This document shows, in pieces, positions 6,534 to 8,188 of a stretch of 8,188 nucleotides of DNA (positions are counted from its first letter, which is position 1; each line of letters starts with the position of its first letter). The stretch comes from Deltaproteobacteria bacterium (GTDB lineage: Bacteria > Myxococcota_A > Polyangia > Palsa-1104 > JAEUJZ01): assembly GCA_017990795.1 (NCBI GenBank), contig JAGNNG010000063.1, positions 1 to 8,188 on the forward strand, given 5' to 3'. Under the pieces are notes generated by a model, which was not told where the DNA came from, ran no database searches, and saw nothing but the letters and a program-made list of their open reading frames with translations. The position numbers were made by a program, and so were the translations under genes.

Positions 6534-7412
6534 CTACTTAGGCAGCTGCGCGCGCAGCGTGTCGATGCGCTTTTGGCGGTCGCTGTGCTCGCGCTCTAGG
6601 ACGTCAAGCTCGGCCTGAATAAGCTGGCGCTCGGCCTCGATGCGGGCTTGCTCGCTGGCACTGCGCTTGGCGGTTAGCTTCTGCAGCACGGCCCGCTGCT
6701 TCTCTAGCTGAGCTTCCAGCCGTCGAATATTGGCCTCGATGCCAGCTAGCGTTGGGGTGCGGGCACGCTCGCTGGTCTGAAAAAACAGCTCGGCAAAGTC
6801 TGGTGCCAACCCGGCATCTGGATGGCGTCGCGGCAGCGTTGTTAAGCGATTAAACGTCGCTCGTCGCAAGGTGCTCATACGCTCGACAAAAGCCCTGCGG
6901 TCGCCGCGCTCGGAGAACTCTGTCAGCTGCTGCTCGGCTGCTTGCTGGGCCGCCAGGGCCTCATCGGCTTGCGCGACACACTCCGCTAGCGTCTCTGCGT
7001 GCGCTTGCAGCTCCGGGTCCGCCAGCTCGCGCAGCGGTGTCACCCACGAGCGCATTAGCTCCAGCTGCTCGCCAAGGACGGGTCGCTTCACCTCGCTGGG
7101 CTTTTGCTTGCCGACCAGTCGCACGTACAGCGGCGCACTGCGATCGCCATCGACCCGCTCTAGCACGGTCTTGAGGATCAGCCCCAGCAGCTGATCCAGC
7201 TGACCATCGACAAAGCGGGCGCGAGCCTCGGTTGTTACCACTGCTTCGGCCAGCGCGATCTCTTGCTCCATCACCTGCAGCCAGATGGCATGCAGCTGGT
7301 CGAAGTCTTTGGCCATCTCCGCTGTAAGTGGGTGCGCTTTTAGCTGTGCAGCGGTGTACGCGCGCTCTTGCAGCAGCTCAATCAGGGTCATGGAATCGCT
7401 GAGTGTCCGCAT
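6534..7412 (-). CDS. Coiled-coil protein of unknown function
   Basis: This 292-residue protein has no signal peptide and no transmembrane segment, so it is probably cytoplasmic. It is strongly helical and rich in Ala, Leu, Glu, Gln and Arg. The region around residues 150-180 (ADEALAAQQAAEQQLTEFSE) and especially the last 75 residues (from ANIRRLEAQLEKQRAVLQKL to the end) look like coiled coils. A central part (VDGDRSAPLYVRLVGKQKPS, about residues 90-115) has the look of a small globular segment. I do not recognise a family, and no catalytic motif is evident. The start is uncertain: ATG 7412 and ATG 7391 (MTLIELLQ) are both in frame and neither has a Shine-Dalgarno sequence. It lies 66 bases downstream of the M4 peptidase gene on the same strand and may be co-transcribed with it. 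It converges with the receiver gene, with 48 bases between the stops and no terminator visible there. Confidence 0.72.
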   Translation of the reverse strand: MRTLSDSMTLIELLQERAYTAAQLKAHPLTAEMAKDFDQLHAIWLQVMEQEIALAEAVVTTEARARFVDGQLDQLLGLILKTVLERVDGDRSAPLYVRLVGKQKPSEVKRPVLGEQLELMRSWVTPLRELADPELQAHAETLAECVAQADEALAAQQAAEQQLTEFSERGDRRAFVERMSTLRRATFNRLTTLPRRHPDAGLAPDFAELFFQTSERARTPTLAGIEANIRRLEAQLEKQRAVLQKLTAKRSASEQARIEAERQLIQAELDVLEREHSDRQKRIDTLRAQLPK

Positions 7413-7424
7413 CGTAACTAGATA

Positions 7425-7452
7425 TTGTCCGCGCAGCTGCAGTCGCAGACAA
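7425..7452 (-). other. Inverted repeat between peptidase and coiled-coil genes
   Basis: TTGTCCGCG (7425-7433) and CGCAGACAA (7444-7452) form 9-base arms around a 10-base spacer. In RNA read from the minus strand the one imperfect pair becomes a G-U wobble, so the stem is continuous. It ends about 13 bases before the coiled-coil ATG and has no U-run after it, so it is not a standard terminator. It could be an operator, or an mRNA hairpin near the translation start. Confidence 0.35.
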
Positions 7453-7478
7453 GCCCAGAAGCAAGAGCCTGAAGGTTG

Positions 7479-8188
7479 CTATAGACCCAGGCCGCTGACC
7501 CCCACTTCGCGAAAGGCGCTCAGCACGGCTTGCGCTTGCTCAACCTTGGCGGCGCTTTCGTCCGTGGCTCCGGCTCCGTATAAATCCAGCGCGGCCCCCA
7601 CCAAGGCATCGACTGCATCAGCAAATCCCGAGTAGCGATGTAGATAGCGAGTCTGCGCCCGATACAGGATTGCGGCGGTTGCGGTATTGCCCACGCGCTG
7701 CGCCAGCTTGTAGCCAGCAAGTCCCACTAGGCCCGCATTGTGGTAGCGCTGCCCAGGGGCCAGCAGGGAGCGCAACTCTCCGACGCTTGCATCCAGGCGT
7801 GGCTCGGGCTTGTACTCTGCCAAATTGCGCGCTTGTCCGGCTTTTTCGGGGGCGGTCAGATCGCGCAGTCCTTGCAGCCTAGTATCTGGCATTCCCATCG
7901 GTGGCGGCGGTTCTCCAGACGAGTAGATCTGTTCCCCCAGCGTCCAGTTGCCACGCATGGGCTGCGTGGCCTGCTCAATCAGGCACGCCCAGATATCGGC
8001 TAGGCCTTCGTCTAGTGCTCCGCTCTCGTCTCGTCCGGCCAGGTTGGCGGTGCTGCGCATTAGCGCGTGCGCATACTCATGGGCAACGACATCCAGAGCC
8101 GCCCCCGGAGGCTGCAGCCTTTGCCCATCTCCATCGCCAAACAGCAGTCGCTGGCCGTCAAACAGCGCCAGCGGCGCGTTTTCTCCCA
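7479..8188 (-). CDS. M4 family (thermolysin-like) zinc metallopeptidase, C-terminal part
   Basis: The visible 235 residues (5' end beyond the right edge; the frame runs to the last base) follow the thermolysin catalytic domain closely. Seen in order are a GDGDG calcium-site motif, DVVAHEYAH with the zinc ligands and catalytic Glu (H36, E37, H40 of the visible part), and ESGALDEGLADIW. E60 lies 20 residues after the second His, the same spacing as His146 to Glu166 in thermolysin. H149 in GQRYHNAG corresponds to thermolysin His231. The C-terminus ends in SAFREVGV, like the thermolysin end. The HExxH-to-His149 distance is 24 residues longer than in thermolysin, and the extra part is the Pro/Gly-rich stretch near GEPPPPMG. 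The usual NAxW substrate-binding motif reads NAPLALFDG here, without the Trp. Family members are secreted as preproenzymes; the signal and propeptide would lie outside the window. It is probably an extracellular protease, intact in the part seen. Confidence 0.92.
   Translation of the reverse strand, partial: GENAPLALFDGQRLLFGDGDGQRLQPPGAALDVVAHEYAHALMRSTANLAGRDESGALDEGLADIWACLIEQATQPMRGNWTLGEQIYSSGEPPPPMGMPDTRLQGLRDLTAPEKAGQARNLAEYKPEPRLDASVGELRSLLAPGQRYHNAGLVGLAGYKLAQRVGNTATAAILYRAQTRYLHRYSGFADAVDALVGAALDLYGAGATDESAAKVEQAQAVLSAFREVGVSGLGL

Overview
The window reads as an ordinary chromosomal stretch of a GC-rich Gram-negative bacterium, most likely a myxobacterium-like member of the Myxococcota or former Deltaproteobacteria. 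This rests on protein style only: a receiver fused to a DUF4388 (PATAN) domain with a long Pro/Ala/Ser linker and TPR tail, a small lipoprotein, a thermolysin-type peptidase, and a stand-alone protein related to the 2-hydroxyacyl-CoA dehydratase activases. No rRNA, tRNA, CRISPR array, insertion sequence or phage gene was seen.

Layout. 1-209 (+): coiled-coil C-terminus of a gene that begins outside the window. 221-243: intergenic hairpin. 302-2044 (+): CoA enzyme activase-related protein (COG3581/DUF2229 type) with conserved cysteines. 2081-2121: strong intrinsic terminator. 2257-2640 (+): short secreted lipoprotein of unknown function. 2668-3615 (-): NodB-type polysaccharide deacetylase, converging on the lipoprotein gene. 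3616-3842: divergent intergenic region. 3843-6485 (+): 880-residue receiver/DUF4388/transmembrane/TPR protein. 6534-7412 (-): coiled-coil protein of unknown function, converging on the receiver gene. 7413-7478: short gap with an inverted repeat. 7479-8188 (-): catalytic C-terminal part of an M4 (thermolysin-family) metallopeptidase that runs off the right edge.

How the genes relate. There are three likely transcription units plus singletons. The first two + genes may form an activase-type operon ended by the 2081-2121 terminator. The deacetylase and receiver genes are divergent and share about 230 bp of upstream DNA, so they could share control, although only the layout supports that. The M4 peptidase and coiled-coil genes run in the same direction 66 bp apart and may be co-transcribed. 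I see no coherent new multigene system. The most unusual single item is the membrane-spanning receiver-DUF4388-TPR protein, whose receiver lacks the usual switch Thr/Ser.
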